Source of the DNA: Phycisphaeraceae bacterium | GTDB taxonomy: Bacteria; Planctomycetota; Phycisphaerae; Phycisphaerales; UBA1924 | Assembly: GCA_007693965.1 (NCBI GenBank) | Contig: RECQ01000060.1 | Location: 62,001 to 126,000, forward strand | DNA: 64,000 bases | Reading direction: 5' to 3' | Shown: piece after piece, positions 23,870-32,901 of the stretch | Numbering within the stretch: position 1 is the stretch's first letter | How the letters are laid out: every line of letters starts with the position of its first letter | Translations under genes and position numbers: made by a program | The notes under the pieces: model-generated | What the model was told of the DNA's origin: nothing | The model's database searches: none | The model's input: the letters and a program-made list of their open reading frames with translations, nothing else

Positions 23870-25342
23870 TCATCCCCCCGACGGAACCCACAGATAATAA
23901 AACCCCATCCCCCCGTGCCACCCGTCAGCCAGCCCGGGAATGTTCACCTGGAGGAGGTTGACGTCCCCGCCGCGGCCTGTTGTTTCGGGCGTGTTTGTCG
24001 AGCCTTCCGACATGGCGGCGTAGGGCGATCTCGGGCGGGCGGCGTCGCTGTGGTAGGTGATGAGGCGCGATGTTTCGATGTTCACCAGTTTCTTCGCGCG
24101 CTCGAAGGCGTCGCGCACGTCTCCGGTTTCATCGACCAGCCCCATCTCCAGGGCCGCGGCGCCGGTCATCACGCGTCCGTCGGTGGCCGCCTCGACGTCG
24201 GCGGGGCTGAGGCCCGAGCGCCGCTCGACCACCAGCCCGCGGAAGCGGTTGTAGAAATCGTCGACCATGCCCTGGAGCACGGCGTACTGCTCGTCGCGCA
24301 TCGGCGCCAGCGGGTTGGCGAGGTCCTTGTTGGGGCCGCTCGTCACAGCGCGCGTGCGCACGCCGATGCGGGCCAGGCCGTCGCTGAAGTTGACGGTCTG
24401 GATGATGACGCCGATCGAGCCGGTGACGCTGGTCGGCTGGGCGACGATGTGGTCGCCTGCGAGCGCGATGTAATAGCCGCCGCTGGCCGCGACTTCGCCC
24501 ATCGTCGCGACGACCGGTTTCTTCGACCGCTCCGCGAAGCCGCGGATCTCGCGGTACATGGTGTCGCTGCCGGTGACGGTGCCGCCGGGCGAGTTGATGC
24601 GCAGGACGATGGCGCGGACAAGCGGATCGTTCTCGGCTTTCTCGAGGCGCGCGACGAGTTCATCGACGGGGTTGGGGCGCGAACCGAGAAGGCCGGGCAT
24701 GGAGGCGTCGGCGATCACGCCGCCGATGTGGATGAGGGCGATTTTGGGCGTGGTGCGCCCCGCGCCGGCGTCGGCGAGGACGACGGTCTCCGCCAGGTCG
24801 CGGCGGGAGGGGGCGACGTCGATCACGAACCGCTGGGGGACGCATCCGGCGGTGGGGAGGATGAGTGCGCCGAGCAGGAGGAGGGCGATGAGTCGGAGTG
24901 CCGGTCCGCAGAGTAAGCGCGGAAGCCGTTGGCGCGGGTTTGATTCGTGAGAGGTGTTTGTGTTGGAACGGGCGAGATCTGGAGCGAGGCGCGCGGTGTT
25001 CCTGATCGAGGATTCCTCCGCCCCGTCCGGGGCGGGGGAGTTGGGCGCCGTTTTCCACGGGTTGCGCGGCTGCGCCGCTGCACCCGTGGCTACAACCCTT
25101 CGCCCCTTCGGGGCGGGGGAGTTGGGTGTTGTCGTTTTCCACGGGTTGCGCGACTGCGCCGCTGCACCCGTGGCTACATTCCTTCGCCCCTTCGGGGCGG
25201 GGGAGTTGGGCGCTGTCGTTTTCCACGGGTCGCGCGGCTGCGCCGCTGCACCCGTGGCTACATCCCTTCGCCCCTTCGGGGCGGGGCTGCTCCGATCGGC
25301 GGGTGTGTATCCATCGGCGTGCTGTTTCTCGTGGTGCTTCAT
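23870..25342 (-). CDS. sppA: Signal peptide peptidase SppA-type serine protease, start uncertain
   Basis: A 490-aa frame encoding a membrane-attached SppA (36K type) that degrades cleaved signal peptides. The protease core shows IALIHIGGVIADASMPG, VLRINSPGGTVTGSDTMYRE, the catalytic-serine block MGEVAASGGYYIALAGDHIV, TGSIGVIIQ and SGPNKDLANPL with the likely catalytic Lys. A lipoprotein-like signal (LIALLLLGALILPTAGC, Cys167) starts only at about residue 150. Between the ATG and this signal are about 85 residues translated from 84-bp DNA repeats (SPAPKGRR, VATGAAAQPRNPWK units). No ATG, GTG or TTG lies in frame between the repeats and the lipobox. Either the repeat is translated, or a rare start is used. 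Confidence 0.8.
   Translation of the reverse strand: MKHHEKQHADGYTPADRSSPAPKGRRDVATGAAAQPRDPWKTTAPNSPAPKGRRNVATGAAAQSRNPWKTTTPNSPAPKGRRVVATGAAAQPRNPWKTAPNSPAPDGAEESSIRNTARLAPDLARSNTNTSHESNPRQRLPRLLCGPALRLIALLLLGALILPTAGCVPQRFVIDVAPSRRDLAETVVLADAGAGRTTPKIALIHIGGVIADASMPGLLGSRPNPVDELVARLEKAENDPLVRAIVLRINSPGGTVTGSDTMYREIRGFAERSKKPVVATMGEVAASGGYYIALAGDHIVAQPTSVTGSIGVIIQTVNFSDGLARIGVRTRAVTSGPNKDLANPLAPMRDEQYAVLQGMVDDFYNRFRGLVVERRSGLSPADVEAATDGRVMTGAAALEMGLVDETGDVRDAFERAKKLVNIETSRLITYHSDAARPRSPYAAMSEGSTNTPETTGRGGDVNLLQVNIPGLADGWHGGMGFYYLWVPSGG
25019..25289. repeat. 84-bp tandem hairpin repeat (three copies plus a partial fourth)
   Basis: Copies lie at 25019-25100 (82 bp), 25101-25184, 25185-25268 (84 bp each) and 25269-25289 (partial). 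Each copy begins with a short palindrome (CGCCCCttCGGGGCG) and holds a long imperfect hairpin with arms CCACGGGT and ACCCGTGG around a GC-rich inner stem. Copies 2 and 3 differ at only a few bases. The 84-bp period keeps the sppA frame open. This looks like a REP/BIME-type extragenic palindromic element expanded in tandem. Confidence 0.9.
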
Positions 25343-25380
25343 CCGCGCAGTCTAGCCGCGGCCTCGGTACCGTCGGCGCT

Positions 25381-26352
25381 GTGACCGAATCCGCAGACTC
25401 CAGCCCGCCTCCCGCACCGCGGCCCGGCCACGTGCCCGTGCTGCTGGAACGCACGATCGAGGTGCTGGACCCCCAGTCCGGCGAGACCGCCCTCGACTGC
25501 ACCGCCGGCCTCGGCGGCCACGCCGAGGCGATCGCCCGGCGCATCGGCCCCTCCGGCACACTGGTCCTCAACGACGCCGACCCCTCGAACCTCGCCGCAG
25601 CGGCGCAAAGACTGCGCGATCTGCCCGAGCCGCCCGCCGTCATCATGCTCCGCGGCAACTTCGCCGACGCCCCGCGCCGCATGCTCGAGCAGGGGCTCGC
25701 GGCGGATGTGGTGCTCGCCGACCTCGGCTTCGCCTCGACACAGATCGAAGACCCCGCCCGCGGCCTCAGCTTCCAGCGCGAGGGCCCGCTCGACATGCGG
25801 TTCGACCCCGAATCTCCCGTCACAGCGGCGGTTCTGGTGAACACGCTTCCCGAGGAGGAGCTGGCCGAGATCATCCGCGATTTCGGCGAAGATCGGGAGG
25901 CGCGGCGCATCGCCCGAAAACTTGTCGAGGCTCGGAAGGACGCGCCGATAGATTCGACGGTTCGACTCGCTCAGATCGTCCGCTCCGCGATGCGCGGGGG
26001 GCGCGAGAAGGGGCGCATCGACCCGGCCACGCGGACCTTTCAGGCCCTGCGCATCGCCGTCAATGACGAGCTGGGCAGCCTCGCGGCGCTGCTCGAAGCC
26101 GTCGGACGAGCGGCGACGAGCCTGAAGGTCGGCGCGGAGTCGCGGCCGACCTGGCTTCGCCGCGGCGCCCGGGTGTGCGTCATCTCGTTCCACTCCCTCG
26201 AGGACCGGCCGGTCAAGCGGTTGTTCGCGGATCTCACACGGCGCGGCATGGCGCCGGCGCTCACGAAGAAGCCCGACGGCGCGACGGACGAGGAGATCGC
26301 GAGCAATCCGCGGGCGCGCTCGGCCAGGCTGCGGGCCATTCGCGTCGGCTGA
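25381..26352 (+). CDS. rsmH: 16S rRNA (cytosine(1402)-N4)-methyltransferase
   Basis: A 323-aa SAM-dependent enzyme that methylates C1402 of 16S rRNA; also known as MraW and usually near the head of the division and cell-wall cluster. Motifs: HVPVLLERTIEVL, the SAM loop DCTAGLGGHAEAIARRIG, VLADLGFASTQIEDPARGLS, GPLDMRFDP, TRTFQALRIAVNDELGSLAA and VCVISFHSLEDRPVKRLF. The length fits the family. A GTG at 25381 was chosen because homology starts about 20 residues later; the frame runs on upstream through the repeat array, which is not part of the protein. It diverges from sppA; 38 bp separate the two proposed starts. No mraZ is seen upstream. Confidence 0.93.
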   Translation: MTESADSSPPPAPRPGHVPVLLERTIEVLDPQSGETALDCTAGLGGHAEAIARRIGPSGTLVLNDADPSNLAAAAQRLRDLPEPPAVIMLRGNFADAPRRMLEQGLAADVVLADLGFASTQIEDPARGLSFQREGPLDMRFDPESPVTAAVLVNTLPEEELAEIIRDFGEDREARRIARKLVEARKDAPIDSTVRLAQIVRSAMRGGREKGRIDPATRTFQALRIAVNDELGSLAALLEAVGRAATSLKVGAESRPTWLRRGARVCVISFHSLEDRPVKRLFADLTRRGMAPALTKKPDGATDEEIASNPRARSARLRAIRVG

Positions 26353-26534
26353 CGCGATGGCGCACGCAGGCTCCGTCAGGAGGCGACAGCTTCCGACGCG
26401 GCGTCGGTATCATGCTTCGGTCGAAGGACCGACCGAGGCGCGTCCGAATCCCTGAGTTCACGGGCGGGCGCAGGACATTTCACTGGCTCAATGACTGGGC
26501 CGCACACCACCGATCTGGCAAGGACGCCGCGAAC

Positions 26535-27425
26535 ATGACCCGTGAACACAAGCTGGCCCTTCTCATCGGTTTTGCACTCGTGCTGATTGTCGGCGTGGTG
26601 GTCTCCGACCACTTCTCCGGCGCCCGCTCCGCCCGGCTGGGCGAGGTTGTGGATGAGCGCGAGGAAGGGCGCCGGCCCATCGGCGGCGGGCTCACCACGC
26701 ATGCTGAGCTGCTCGCCTCGGAGCCGCTGCCGGCGCCGCACGGAGTCAACGAGGTCCCTCTCACCCAGCCGCAGATCGACCAAGAGCGCATCGCCGAGCG
26801 CGATAGGCCCGTCTCCGGCCACGAAGCCCTGGCGGGCGCCGTTAAAGCCACGATTGGCCGGATTCCCATCATTGAGATGGGGGCGGCGCCTGTGACGGCG
26901 CAGACCGATCGGCGTCGCGATCCCGAGGCGGCTTCCGAACTGATGGAAGAAGCGCTGTCGGATGAGCCTCTGGTCACACCGATGAACTGGCGTCCTGCAC
27001 GAACGTGGCCAGATCCTGCGCAGCACCAGGTTCAGGCCGGCGACACGCTGTGGAAAATCGCCGAGCAGCGCTACGGCGACCCCACGCTTCACACCCGCCT
27101 CGCCGAGTACAACAGGCGGCGCCTCAATTCCGACGGTCATCCGCGCGTCGGGGCCACACTTCTGATCCCCGTGCGCGAAGAGCTCGTCGCCGGCGGCGAA
27201 GCCCCGACTGCAACAACACGAGCCACCGCGACTCCCGATCGGTCCAGCACTGAAGCCGCCGCCCGCCGCCATACGGTGCAGCGAGGTGAGACGCTCGGAG
27301 AGATTTCCCAGAAGCTCCTGGGCACTGCGCGGCGCTGGCGCGAGATTCACGAGCTGAACCGTGATGTGATCGACAATCCCGACCATGTTCCCGCAGGCGT
27401 CGTTCTCCGGATTCCCGCCCGGTGA
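26535..27425 (+). CDS. Membrane-anchored double-LysM protein in the division cluster
   Basis: A 296-aa protein with an N-terminal helix (LALLIGFALVLIVGVVVSD) anchoring a periplasmic part. A linker of about 130 residues precedes two LysM domains. The first, at about 156-208, has HQVQAGDTLWKIAEQRYGD and NSDGHPRVGATLLIP; the second, at about 241-295, has RHTVQRGETLGEISQKLLG and HVPAGVVLRIP. LysM binds N-acetylglucosamine polymers such as peptidoglycan. The ATG at 26535 directly precedes the helix, though the frame is open upstream. The stop overlaps the FtsL-like start (GTGA). Its place between rsmH and the FtsL-like gene suggests a role in septal wall binding. Confidence 0.82.
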   Translation: MTREHKLALLIGFALVLIVGVVVSDHFSGARSARLGEVVDEREEGRRPIGGGLTTHAELLASEPLPAPHGVNEVPLTQPQIDQERIAERDRPVSGHEALAGAVKATIGRIPIIEMGAAPVTAQTDRRRDPEAASELMEEALSDEPLVTPMNWRPARTWPDPAQHQVQAGDTLWKIAEQRYGDPTLHTRLAEYNRRRLNSDGHPRVGATLLIPVREELVAGGEAPTATTRATATPDRSSTEAAARRHTVQRGETLGEISQKLLGTARRWREIHELNRDVIDNPDHVPAGVVLRIPAR

Positions 27426-27781
27426 GGGTCGCCGGGGGGAGAGAGATCACCTGGAGCGCATCCGTGCCGGCGAAACTGGTGGCCATGGCGCTCGCAGTCG
27501 CAGCGACCTCGGCGTCGCTTCTCTCGGCGCGCCAGCAGCGCGTCGACATCGCCTACGAAATGGCCCGCCTGCAGCAGCGCATGGTGGAGCACGATGAGAC
27601 GCTCTGGCGTCTTCGCATGGAGATCGCTCATCGCACGCATCCTGACCAGGTGCAGCGCATGGTCGCGACGCTTGATCCCATGTCGCCGGTGCTCATCGAC
27701 TGGTGTCCGCCGATGCTGCCCGGCGACGGGCGTCTGGCGCTGACGCCGCAGGCCGCGGTCGCCGGGAGCGAGACGCAGTGA
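27422..27781 (+). CDS. FtsL-like short bitopic protein
   Basis: A 119-aa protein beginning with GTG that overlaps the LysM gene by 4 bp. It has one N-terminal hydrophobic helix (VPAKLVAMALAVAATSASLL), then a heptad-like helix (VDIAYEMARLQQRMVEHDET, LWRLRMEIAHR) as in FtsL/DivIC. A short Pro-containing tail ends it. Sequence similarity to FtsL is too low to see directly; the call rests on topology, size and position immediately before the ftsI-type gene, the usual place of ftsL. It would form a coiled-coil with FtsB and FtsQ partners, which are not in the window. Confidence 0.6.
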   Translation: MRVAGGREITWSASVPAKLVAMALAVAATSASLLSARQQRVDIAYEMARLQQRMVEHDETLWRLRMEIAHRTHPDQVQRMVATLDPMSPVLIDWCPPMLPGDGRLALTPQAAVAGSETQ

Positions 27782-29661
27782 ACGACGGCGCCGACACGAT
27801 GGAAGCGCCGCTCGAACGCATCTCGCGCCTGGGACGGCTCCTGATGCTGGCCATGACCGCGGTCTTTGTGGTGGTGTTGCTGCGCGTCGCCCAGCTTCAG
27901 GCCTTTCCCGGAGATCGCCTCGCCGCCCATGTCGAGGATCGGATCGCATCGCGCAGCGAGTTCGCGCCCCGTGGCGACCTGCTGGACCGGCGCGGCCGCC
28001 TGCTGGCGGGCACGAGGGTCGGGCGGCGTGTCTTCGTCGATCCCACGCGGTTCCCCGCGCCGTATGACGAGCACATTGTCGCACTCGCGGGCGCGGTGGG
28101 GATCGACCCCGACATCGTCGGGACCCGCATTCTCTCGCGCATCGCCGAGAACGAGCGCCGGCGCGCCGAGCAGCGCCGGTTGATTCAGTATGTGTCGATC
28201 GGTCCGATTCTGAGCGATGCCGGCGCCGAGCATGTGCGATCGCTCGGCATCCCCGGCGTGCATCTCGAACGCCGCAGCGTGCGTGAGACACCCGGCGAGA
28301 AACTGGCGGCGACGATCGTCGGCAAGGTCGGCGTCGATCACGACGGCCTGCTCGGCGCCGAGCGCACGCTCGATTCGCAGATGCAGGCCCGCGACGGGCG
28401 CCTCGATTACGTGCACGACGCCCGCGGCCGGGCCCTGTGGATCGAGGCCGGAGGCTACGCGGCGCCCAAGCGCGGCGAGTCCGTCCGCCTCAGCGTCGAT
28501 CTCGGACTGCAGCAGATCGCGCAGGAGGAGCTGATGCGCGGCGTCGTCGAGGCAGATGCGGCGGGGGGGCGCCTCATCATGCTCGACCCGATGACCGGAG
28601 AAGTGCTCGCGATGGTGGACCTAACGCGCGAGCTGTCGGGCCTGGTGAAACCCGGCACGGAAGAGGCGGCCGAGGCGAGACGCGACAATCGGCGCGTGCG
28701 CTTCGATGTGATGGCGCCGGATCCCGGGCGCCTTGTCCATCCCGCCATGGGGCGCAACCGGTGCGTTGAAGATGTGTACGAGCCGGGCTCCACCTTCAAG
28801 GCCTTCATGTGGGCGACTGTGACCGAGCTCGAACTTGCCCGCCCCGAGGAAGAGATCAACACAGAGGGAGGCCGCTGGCGCACCAGCTACGGCCGGCGCA
28901 TCGAGGATGTTGTGCGGCGCGACAAGCAGACCTGGGCCGATGTGCTGGTGAACTCATCGAACATCGGTATGATCAAGGTGTGCGAGCGCCTGACGCCGCA
29001 ACAGATGCAGCACGCAGTGCGCCGTTTCGGATTCGGCGCCCGCACGGGGATCGACCTTCCGGGAGAGGCTGTCGGACTGGTCACCAGTCCGCGCAACTGG
29101 AACAAGTTCACGCACACCAGCGTTTCCTTCGGCTACGAGATCGCGGTGACCCCCATCCAGATGGTGCGCGCCTTCAGCGCCTTCGCACGCACCGGTGAGA
29201 TGGCCGGCACGCTCCCGAACGTGCGTCTCACCGCCCCCGGACCCGAGGAGCGCACCGAGCTGGTCCACCGCGTCCTGCCCGCATGGACCGCCAATCTGAC
29301 GCGGGAAACCATGCGCGGCGTGGGCGCCAATCTTGACCGGCGCCTGATGGCGGACAACGCGCTCGATGCCGACCCCGCCTACCCGCTCTTCGGCAAGTCC
29401 GGCACCGCCAAGATCCCGAGGTCCGACGGCCGCGGGTATTTCGATCAGTATTTCTCCAGCTTCATCGCCGGAGCGCCGGTGCGTTCACCACGCATTGTGG
29501 TGCTGGTGGTGATCGATGACCCCGGCCCGGCGCTGGTGAGAGCAAGGAGGCACTACGGGTCGGCGACGGCGGGTCCGGTGGTGCGGCGCGTCGTCGATCG
29601 AAGCCTCGCGTACCTGGGCGTAGCGCCGGAGATCGTCGAGCCGTCAGGCGGGACGCCCTAG
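27778..29661 (+). CDS. ftsI: Penicillin-binding transpeptidase (FtsI/PBP3 class)
   Basis: A 627-aa class B penicillin-binding protein that crosslinks septal peptidoglycan. An N-terminal cytoplasmic tail and one membrane helix (LLMLAMTAVFVVVLLRVAQL) lead to the pedestal domain (IASRSEFAPRGDLLDRRGRL). The transpeptidase domain has the catalytic SxxK in YEPGSTFKAFMWA, the SxN in VNSSNIGMIKV and KSGT in LFGKSGTAKIPR. The GTG at 27778 overlaps the FtsL-like stop by 4 bp; an ATG seven codons later is an alternative. The cluster stops here: no murE, murF or mraY follows, so the dcw cluster is broken in this genome. murJ is found 34 kb away. Confidence 0.9.
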   Translation: MNDGADTMEAPLERISRLGRLLMLAMTAVFVVVLLRVAQLQAFPGDRLAAHVEDRIASRSEFAPRGDLLDRRGRLLAGTRVGRRVFVDPTRFPAPYDEHIVALAGAVGIDPDIVGTRILSRIAENERRRAEQRRLIQYVSIGPILSDAGAEHVRSLGIPGVHLERRSVRETPGEKLAATIVGKVGVDHDGLLGAERTLDSQMQARDGRLDYVHDARGRALWIEAGGYAAPKRGESVRLSVDLGLQQIAQEELMRGVVEADAAGGRLIMLDPMTGEVLAMVDLTRELSGLVKPGTEEAAEARRDNRRVRFDVMAPDPGRLVHPAMGRNRCVEDVYEPGSTFKAFMWATVTELELARPEEEINTEGGRWRTSYGRRIEDVVRRDKQTWADVLVNSSNIGMIKVCERLTPQQMQHAVRRFGFGARTGIDLPGEAVGLVTSPRNWNKFTHTSVSFGYEIAVTPIQMVRAFSAFARTGEMAGTLPNVRLTAPGPEERTELVHRVLPAWTANLTRETMRGVGANLDRRLMADNALDADPAYPLFGKSGTAKIPRSDGRGYFDQYFSSFIAGAPVRSPRIVVLVVIDDPGPALVRARRHYGSATAGPVVRRVVDRSLAYLGVAPEIVEPSGGTP

Positions 29662-29764
29662 GGAGGGCTCCTCCGGCGCCCACACATGAGGTGGTGGGGG
29701 CATTGATTTCCGGGTGATGGTCCGTCCGCGGGCCGCGCAGGGTTGAGACATCGGCTCAGACCAC

Positions 29765-31945
29765 TCACGGTCCGACCATCGTCTCGACCGCATCCAGCAT
29801 CCGGTCCAGGTTCCTGAAGACATTCAGATACATCATCTGCGCTTCGGCGAGCGCCTCCTCATCCGTGTGTTCGACAGCGCGGCGCAGCGCGGGGAGCATC
29901 CATGCGGCGTAGCCCGAGGTTTCGTCGGGTGAGGCGTAGAGGCTGCGGAACCACGGTCTCCCTGGCAGGCCCTCGCGGCGCAGCCACATGCGCTCGAGCG
30001 AGATGATGACGCTGTTCAGAGCGCGGAGCGTCTGATCCGGAAGCTCGTCGCGCGTGAGGGCGTCGAGCAGCATGGCGCGGGTCTCGCGGGCCCGGCGTTC
30101 GTGCTCCTGCGCGGCCGTGCGCAGCGCGAGAAAGTCAACCACCATGCCCAGATCGCGGGCCCGCTGCTCGATTGATTCCAGGTGCATGCGGAACTCGATC
30201 GGCGGTTGCACAGGGTCGAGGGGGATCAGGTCGGCGTTGGCGAGGCGCGACATGGTGATGCTGACGACGCGCGTGAGCATGCGGTGCGGCTCGTAGTCGT
30301 CGCCGACGGTCTGCTGGTACCAGTTCAGGTTGTCGTACAGGCTGTGGTAGATTGATCCGCGGGCGCCGCTGGCGCTGAAGCTGGCGGATGGAATCCCGAT
30401 GTGGCAGTAGAAGCCGACGTGGTCCGAGCCGCCGCCGAGGTTGCCGAGGCGCGAGAGGCCGGCCCGCTGCTCGCGCATCGGGCGCGCTGTGTCGGCGCCT
30501 TCCACGTGATTCTCCTCCATTCCATCCAGCTCGATCGAGAGCGAGATCGCATCGCGCGCCGCCTCGATCAGCAGCGGTTTGAGCGACGGCGCCGCCGACC
30601 CGCGCAGGTTCATGCCGAAGGTTGAGGCGTCGAGGTTGAAGTACGCGATCGCGCCCTGCGTGAGACGCCGGCTGTGGGCGGTGACCCACTCGCTGGAGCC
30701 GATGATGCCGAACTCCTCGGCGCCCCATGTCCCGAAGATCAGCGACCGCCGCGGGCGCAGGCCCTCATCCGCCAGCGCCGCGAAGCAGCGTGCGGCTTCG
30801 AGCGTGACGATCGTGCCCGACAGCGGATCGTGGGCGCCGAAGTCCCACGCGTCGTGGTGGGAGCCGACGATCACATATTCATCCGGATAGCGCTCGCCGC
30901 GGAGCGTGGCCACGACGTTGTAGGTTCTGGTCAGCTTGCGTTCCTGCTCGACCATGACGCGGACGCGGAGGCTGTCGCCCCCGGTGATCCGGTAGGTGAA
31001 CGGCAGGCCGCCCTGCCATTCGCGCCCGAAGCGCTCGGTCACGGGCTCGCCGGTCATGCGCGAGAGGATTTCTCTCGCCGAGGCCCAGCCGATGGGCTGG
31101 ACGGGGATCTTCGGAAAGTCGACGTCGTCCGGATCGAGGCGCTCGGCGTCGCGTGTGGCGACGCGATCGGGCGTGAGCGGATCCATGTTGTGAGGCAGCG
31201 TGAGGATCGAGCCGCGCTGGATGGTGTGCTCGTTGGCGTAGCCACCCTCGGGATAGACGGCGCCCTGGGCATAGCCTGAGTCGGCGGGATCGGTGTATAT
31301 GAGAAGCCCCGCGGCGCCGGCCTGTTCGGCGTACTTCGCCTTGTAGCCGCGGAAGTTGCGCCCGTAGCGGGCGATGACGATCTTCCCCTCGACGCTCACG
31401 CCGAGCTCGGCGAGCTTCTCGAAATCCTCCTTCGTGCCGTAGTTGGCGTAGACGACGCTCGCGGTGACATCGCCGGTGGCGCTGTACGCGTTCCAGCCGA
31501 TCGATGTGTCGCTTCGTGCGGAGTAGGGATCGCCGGGGATCGGCTTCTCCTTGATCGGCAGCGCGATGCGCTCGGGGGCGACGATCTCGAGTGCGGCGTC
31601 GACCGGCCGGGGCAGGTAGAGCCACAGTTCCTGCTTCTCGACCTCGAGGCCGAGCGACTCGAAGTACGACGCGATCTCGTCGATGACGAAGAGGTCGCCA
31701 GGCGTGCCCGCGGTGTGCGGCTCCGAGGCGAGCAGTTCGTGCATATCGCGCATGCGGCGCGGCTCGGGCAGTTCGAGCAGGCGGCGCTCCAGCTCACGCT
31801 GGGCCTCCTGCCGGTCGGGTCGCCAATGGCGGTGCGACGGCTCGTCGGCGACCGCGATAATCGGCCACCACAGAGCGATCAGTATCAGGGCGCCGATCGT
31901 GGTTGTGCGCTGTCTGTCTCGGAACATCGGGAACGGATTCTTCAT
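29765..31945 (-). CDS. M28 family peptidase, glutamate-carboxypeptidase-II-like, exported
   Basis: A 726-aa exported zinc peptidase. A signal peptide (IGALILIALWWPIIAVADE) is followed by the N-terminal protease part, a PA domain at about 150-300 (EGKIVIARYGRNFRGYKAKY, GAAGLLIYTDPADSG), then the two-zinc catalytic domain: VIVGSHHDAWDFGAHDPLSG, FGTWGAEEFGIIGSSEW and GGSDHVGFYCHIGIPSASF. A C-terminal transferrin-receptor-like dimerisation region completes the PSMA/GCPII arrangement. The length matches this subfamily (700-750). It probably releases C-terminal Glu or trims peptides outside the cytoplasm. The start could be either Met1 or Met7. It is convergent with ftsI and stands alone. Confidence 0.9.
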   Translation of the reverse strand: MKNPFPMFRDRQRTTTIGALILIALWWPIIAVADEPSHRHWRPDRQEAQRELERRLLELPEPRRMRDMHELLASEPHTAGTPGDLFVIDEIASYFESLGLEVEKQELWLYLPRPVDAALEIVAPERIALPIKEKPIPGDPYSARSDTSIGWNAYSATGDVTASVVYANYGTKEDFEKLAELGVSVEGKIVIARYGRNFRGYKAKYAEQAGAAGLLIYTDPADSGYAQGAVYPEGGYANEHTIQRGSILTLPHNMDPLTPDRVATRDAERLDPDDVDFPKIPVQPIGWASAREILSRMTGEPVTERFGREWQGGLPFTYRITGGDSLRVRVMVEQERKLTRTYNVVATLRGERYPDEYVIVGSHHDAWDFGAHDPLSGTIVTLEAARCFAALADEGLRPRRSLIFGTWGAEEFGIIGSSEWVTAHSRRLTQGAIAYFNLDASTFGMNLRGSAAPSLKPLLIEAARDAISLSIELDGMEENHVEGADTARPMREQRAGLSRLGNLGGGSDHVGFYCHIGIPSASFSASGARGSIYHSLYDNLNWYQQTVGDDYEPHRMLTRVVSITMSRLANADLIPLDPVQPPIEFRMHLESIEQRARDLGMVVDFLALRTAAQEHERRARETRAMLLDALTRDELPDQTLRALNSVIISLERMWLRREGLPGRPWFRSLYASPDETSGYAAWMLPALRRAVEHTDEEALAEAQMMYLNVFRNLDRMLDAVETMVGP

Positions 31946-32094
31946 CGTGTCATCACCTTGGCGTCAGGCCGCGGGGCAGCCGGGAGCGAGCAGGAGCGGC
32001 AGACTCATCGGGAGGAGTGAAAGCGCTCTCGGCGTTGAGTGAGTCTGGTGCATGAACAGTCCTTTCGGGTCGATTCATCCCGGGACGGTTGATA

Positions 32095-32901
32095 TTAGCC
32101 GCGGCCGGCCTCCACGATCCGCGCAGCGCGATCGTGATCGATCGGGTTCGACCACAACCCGTCGCGCTTGATCCACGAGCCGACAATCACCGCGTCGGCG
32201 CGCTGCAGGAGCTCCTGCAGGCTCTCGTCGGTTGCGCCCGATCCGACCAGCGTCGGCAACTCGGCGGCGTTGCGGGCGGCGTCGAGGTCGGCGAGGCTCG
32301 TGGGCTCGCCCGTGGCGCCGCCGGTGATGATGACTCCGTCGGCGCCGAAGAAGGCCGCGGCCCTGGCCGTCTCGGCGACGCCGACATCCGCCGTCAGCGC
32401 ATGGCTGGAGTGTTTCTTCTTGATGTCCGCGAGAATGCGCACGCCGCCCGCGCCGAGGCGCCGGCGCTCGCGCAGAAGCGGCCCCGCGCTCGCCTCGTCG
32501 AGCAGCCCCTCGTCGGCGACAGCGCTGAAGACGAAGTTTTCGACACGGATGAAGATGGCGCCGATCGCATGCGCCACGGCCAGGGCTTCGATGTTGGCGC
32601 CGGCGAGGATCTGCACGCCCAGCGGCGCAGCGGGCGCGGCGGCGCGCACCGCCATCCCCACACGCGTCATGCAGGCGACGATCTCAGGGCCCGCTTTGGC
32701 GCGCAGGTAGGGGGCGTCGTGCATGTTCTCGATCATCAGCCCATCGAAACCGACTCCAGCGAGCAGCTCCGCCTCCGCCGCGGCGATGTCCGCGATCTCA
32801 TCGACCGTGCGCGCCGATCGAGGCGCCCCGGGGAGCGCGTGGACATGAATCATCCCGATCAGCGCCTTGTCGCGCGCGAAGCCGATCTGCCTGGCGCTCA
32901 T
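32095..32901 (-). CDS. BtpA/SgcQ family TIM-barrel protein
   Basis: A 268-aa cytoplasmic protein of the BtpA family. Family blocks include KALIGMIHVHALPGAPRSAR at the start, AAEAELLAGVGFDGLMIENM, PLGVQILAGANIEALAVAHA, IFIRVENFVFSAVADEGLLD, ADIKKKHSSHALTADVGVAE, ADGVIITGGATGEPTSLADL and VGSWIKRDGLW. In cyanobacteria BtpA is needed for photosystem I stability, while in other bacteria related proteins sit in sugar or secondary-metabolite clusters. No photosynthesis genes are here, so the role is open. A possible structured 5' leader lies upstream at 32989-33059. Confidence 0.88.
   Translation of the reverse strand: MSARQIGFARDKALIGMIHVHALPGAPRSARTVDEIADIAAAEAELLAGVGFDGLMIENMHDAPYLRAKAGPEIVACMTRVGMAVRAAAPAAPLGVQILAGANIEALAVAHAIGAIFIRVENFVFSAVADEGLLDEASAGPLLRERRRLGAGGVRILADIKKKHSSHALTADVGVAETARAAAFFGADGVIITGGATGEPTSLADLDAARNAAELPTLVGSGATDESLQELLQRADAVIVGSWIKRDGLWSNPIDHDRAARIVEAGRG

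Noticed and set aside
23649-23897. Small open frame in the gap before the MauE cassette
   Set aside because: No ribosome site, no domain, and it overlaps the 3' end of sppA and the candidate promoter.
25019-25289. CRISPR-like array
   Set aside because: The units are contiguous 84-bp tandem copies with no unique spacers and no cas genes.
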